Origin: Methanomassiliicoccaceae archaeon
Lineage (GTDB): Archaea; Thermoplasmatota; Thermoplasmata; Methanomassiliicoccales; UBA472
Reading direction: 5' to 3'
Assembly (NCBI GenBank): GCA_016919565.1
Contig: JACXTO010000173.1
Location: 1-6,617, forward strand
Length of the DNA: 6,617 bases
This document shows, piece after piece, positions 5,439 to 6,617 of this stretch. Made by a program: the position numbers and the translations under genes. The notes beneath the pieces were generated by a model. That model ran no database searches and was not told the DNA's origin. It saw nothing but the letters and a program-made list of their open reading frames with translations. Numbering within the stretch: the stretch's first letter is position 1; the number at the start of each line of letters is the position of its first letter.

Positions 5439-6617
5439 ATGGAAGGTCAAGGCGGTAAGCCTCTTCCATCAGAATCTGCTCCAAAGAAAGGCATGACCAA
5501 GACATTGGCCATCGTTGTCGTTGCGATCCTAATCATCGCAGCAATCCTTGGGGCGGTCCTACTGATGGGCGGGGGACAAGAGAATAAAACGCCGACGGCC
5601 ACGGCGACGGTGAACAATAACATCGTCACTTTGGGCGACTCGGTAATTTTCAACGGAACAACGAGCTCAGATCCTGATGGAACAATTGCCAACTACACCT
5701 GGATGTTCGGTGATGGCGAGGAAGATGTCACCACCGTTGGTGTCGCTTCTCATACATACGCCTATCCAGGCAAGTACATTATTGTCCTGATGGTTACTGA
5801 TGACAAGGGAAAGGAAGCATACAACTGGGGCAACCTCGTTAAGGTCGAGGTGCTGAATCCGACGGTAACAGATATCACCAACGATTCCACACCGGCTCCA
5901 TTGGTAGCAGCTTCCGCAGATGTTATCACGAACGGCACAGAAGTCAGCTTCAACGGAGCGGACTCCAAGGCGTATGCCATTATCGATGGCGCGCCGGACT
6001 TCTCGGCCGGTAACGTCGAGACATTCGCCTGGAATTTCGATGACGGCAGTGCAGTCGTCAGCGGAAACCTGAGCGCCGCAGGGACCGTGAATAACACGTT
6101 CAGCGGCGTTGGCTCAATATTCGCCAGCTATCTGACCGTGACCAGCGTTCATGGTGCGACCCAGCGTTATTACAACACCGTTGTAATCCCGACGGTCACT
6201 CCATCGACTGGGATCAAGAATCCCAACATGTACGTGGTTGCGCAGACCGGAGAACCGGACCCGCTGGACCCAGCATACGACTATGAATCGGCTGGCGGCG
6301 AGATACTGCAGAATGTGTACGAGACTCTCATCTGGTATGACCGGGAGAGCCCCAACGATCTCGTTCCAATGATCGCCACTGAGGTTCCAACGATTGCGAA
6401 CGGTGGCGTTACCGCGGACGGGCTCAACTACACGTTCCACATCAAGGAAGGCGTCAACTTCCACCACACCGATGGTGTCGATTGGGGCACCGTGGATGCA
6501 TACGACGTTGAGTATTCGATCGAGCGCGTCCTGAACATGAACGATGGATGGAGCCCGACCTGGATGCTCGGAGCAGTCATGATTCCAGACTACTACACCT
6601 ACGTCGTGCCTCCACAG
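5439..6617 (+). CDS. Membrane-anchored ABC transporter substrate-binding protein (family 5) with PKD domains, 3' end outside window
   Basis: The frame stays open from ATG 5439 to the window edge, 393 codons without a stop. After a hydrophilic N-terminus with lysines at 16-17 and 21, one membrane segment spans about 22-44. There is no lipobox cysteine, so it is a membrane anchor with the rest outside the cell. A short Thr/Ala stalk (TPTATATV) leads to a clear PKD domain at about 58-138, with WMFGDG at 88-93 and HTYAYPGKYIIVLMVTDD. A second, more divergent PKD-like domain lies at about 155-250 (WNFDDG 198-203). From about 263 the family-5 (oligopeptide/dipeptide) binding domain begins: GEPDPLDPAY, LQNVYETLIWYD, LNYTFHIKEGVNFHH and DVEYSIERVLN. 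Family-5 domains are usually near 500 residues, so only about the first quarter is visible. At least seven N-X-S/T sequons fit a glycosylated surface protein. The ligand cannot be told. The start follows GGAGG at 5426-5430. Confidence 0.9.
   Translation, partial: MEGQGGKPLPSESAPKKGMTKTLAIVVVAILIIAAILGAVLLMGGGQENKTPTATATVNNNIVTLGDSVIFNGTTSSDPDGTIANYTWMFGDGEEDVTTVGVASHTYAYPGKYIIVLMVTDDKGKEAYNWGNLVKVEVLNPTVTDITNDSTPAPLVAASADVITNGTEVSFNGADSKAYAIIDGAPDFSAGNVETFAWNFDDGSAVVSGNLSAAGTVNNTFSGVGSIFASYLTVTSVHGATQRYYNTVVIPTVTPSTGIKNPNMYVVAQTGEPDPLDPAYDYESAGGEILQNVYETLIWYDRESPNDLVPMIATEVPTIANGGVTADGLNYTFHIKEGVNFHHTDGVDWGTVDAYDVEYSIERVLNMNDGWSPTWMLGAVMIPDYYTYVVPPQ

Noticed and set aside
5762..6467. Minus-strand open frames opposite the substrate-binding protein gene
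   Set aside because: The plus-strand frame is continuous for 393 codons with recognisable PKD and SBP motifs, so these are antisense shadows.
5439..6617. Horizontal transfer of the substrate-binding protein gene, because its codons look richer in A/T-ending forms than the ribosomal operon
   Set aside because: The shift is mild, and surface proteins with many Asn/Thr residues often show it. No mobile element, repeat boundary or integrase is visible nearby.
1..6617. CRISPR array, insertion sequence, tRNA, rRNA or defence system
   Set aside because: I saw no spaced direct repeats, transposase motifs, terminal inverted repeats, tRNA-like cloverleaf or known defence domains on either strand.

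Overview
The window is archaeal, with ordinary chromosomal content. The left end carries proteins found in archaea and eukaryotes but not bacteria: ribosomal proteins S19e, L39e and L31e, a PDCD5-family protein and translation factor aIF6. The archaeal pterin enzyme MptE and a DUF373 membrane protein follow. Upstream of genes I see GGTGA-type ribosome binding sites and archaeal TATA-like boxes. The fairly GC-rich sequence, short intergenic gaps and family mix suggest a euryarchaeote, tentatively Thermoplasmatota (for example Methanomassiliicoccales or relatives). That assignment is inference from flavour; no marker here settles it.

Layout: (1) Positions 1-1680, plus strand, hold a tight translation operon: rps19e (3' part only), PDCD5, rpl39e, rpl31e and eif6, with gaps of 5-16 nt. 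L39e is only 51 codons and is easily missed. (2) Positions 1705-3209, minus strand, hold a two-gene unit: a membrane protein with a zinc ribbon at each end, then an UPF0173-like metallo-beta-lactamase-fold hydrolase. It converges on eif6 with a 24-nt gap. (3) Positions 3210-3397 are a divergent intergenic region with candidate promoters on both sides and a nested inverted repeat. (4) Positions 3398-5235, plus strand, hold DUF373 and mptE, 8 nt apart. (5) Positions 5236-5438 are an intergenic region with two possible hairpins, a strong TATA-like box and a structured leader. (6) From 5439 to the window edge runs the 5' part of a membrane-anchored, PKD-containing family-5 (oligopeptide/dipeptide-type) ABC substrate-binding protein.

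The first operon serves ribosome assembly and subunit joining. The mptE unit contributes a step of methanopterin/folate-type pterin synthesis, next to a membrane protein of unknown role. The last gene is a surface solute receptor; its transporter subunits would lie beyond the window. I found no CRISPR array, insertion sequence, tRNA or rRNA. No undescribed defence or mobile system is evident. The least explained parts are the two non-coding elements (3291-3347 and 5400-5430), the zinc-ribbon/MBL pair and the DUF373/mptE pair.
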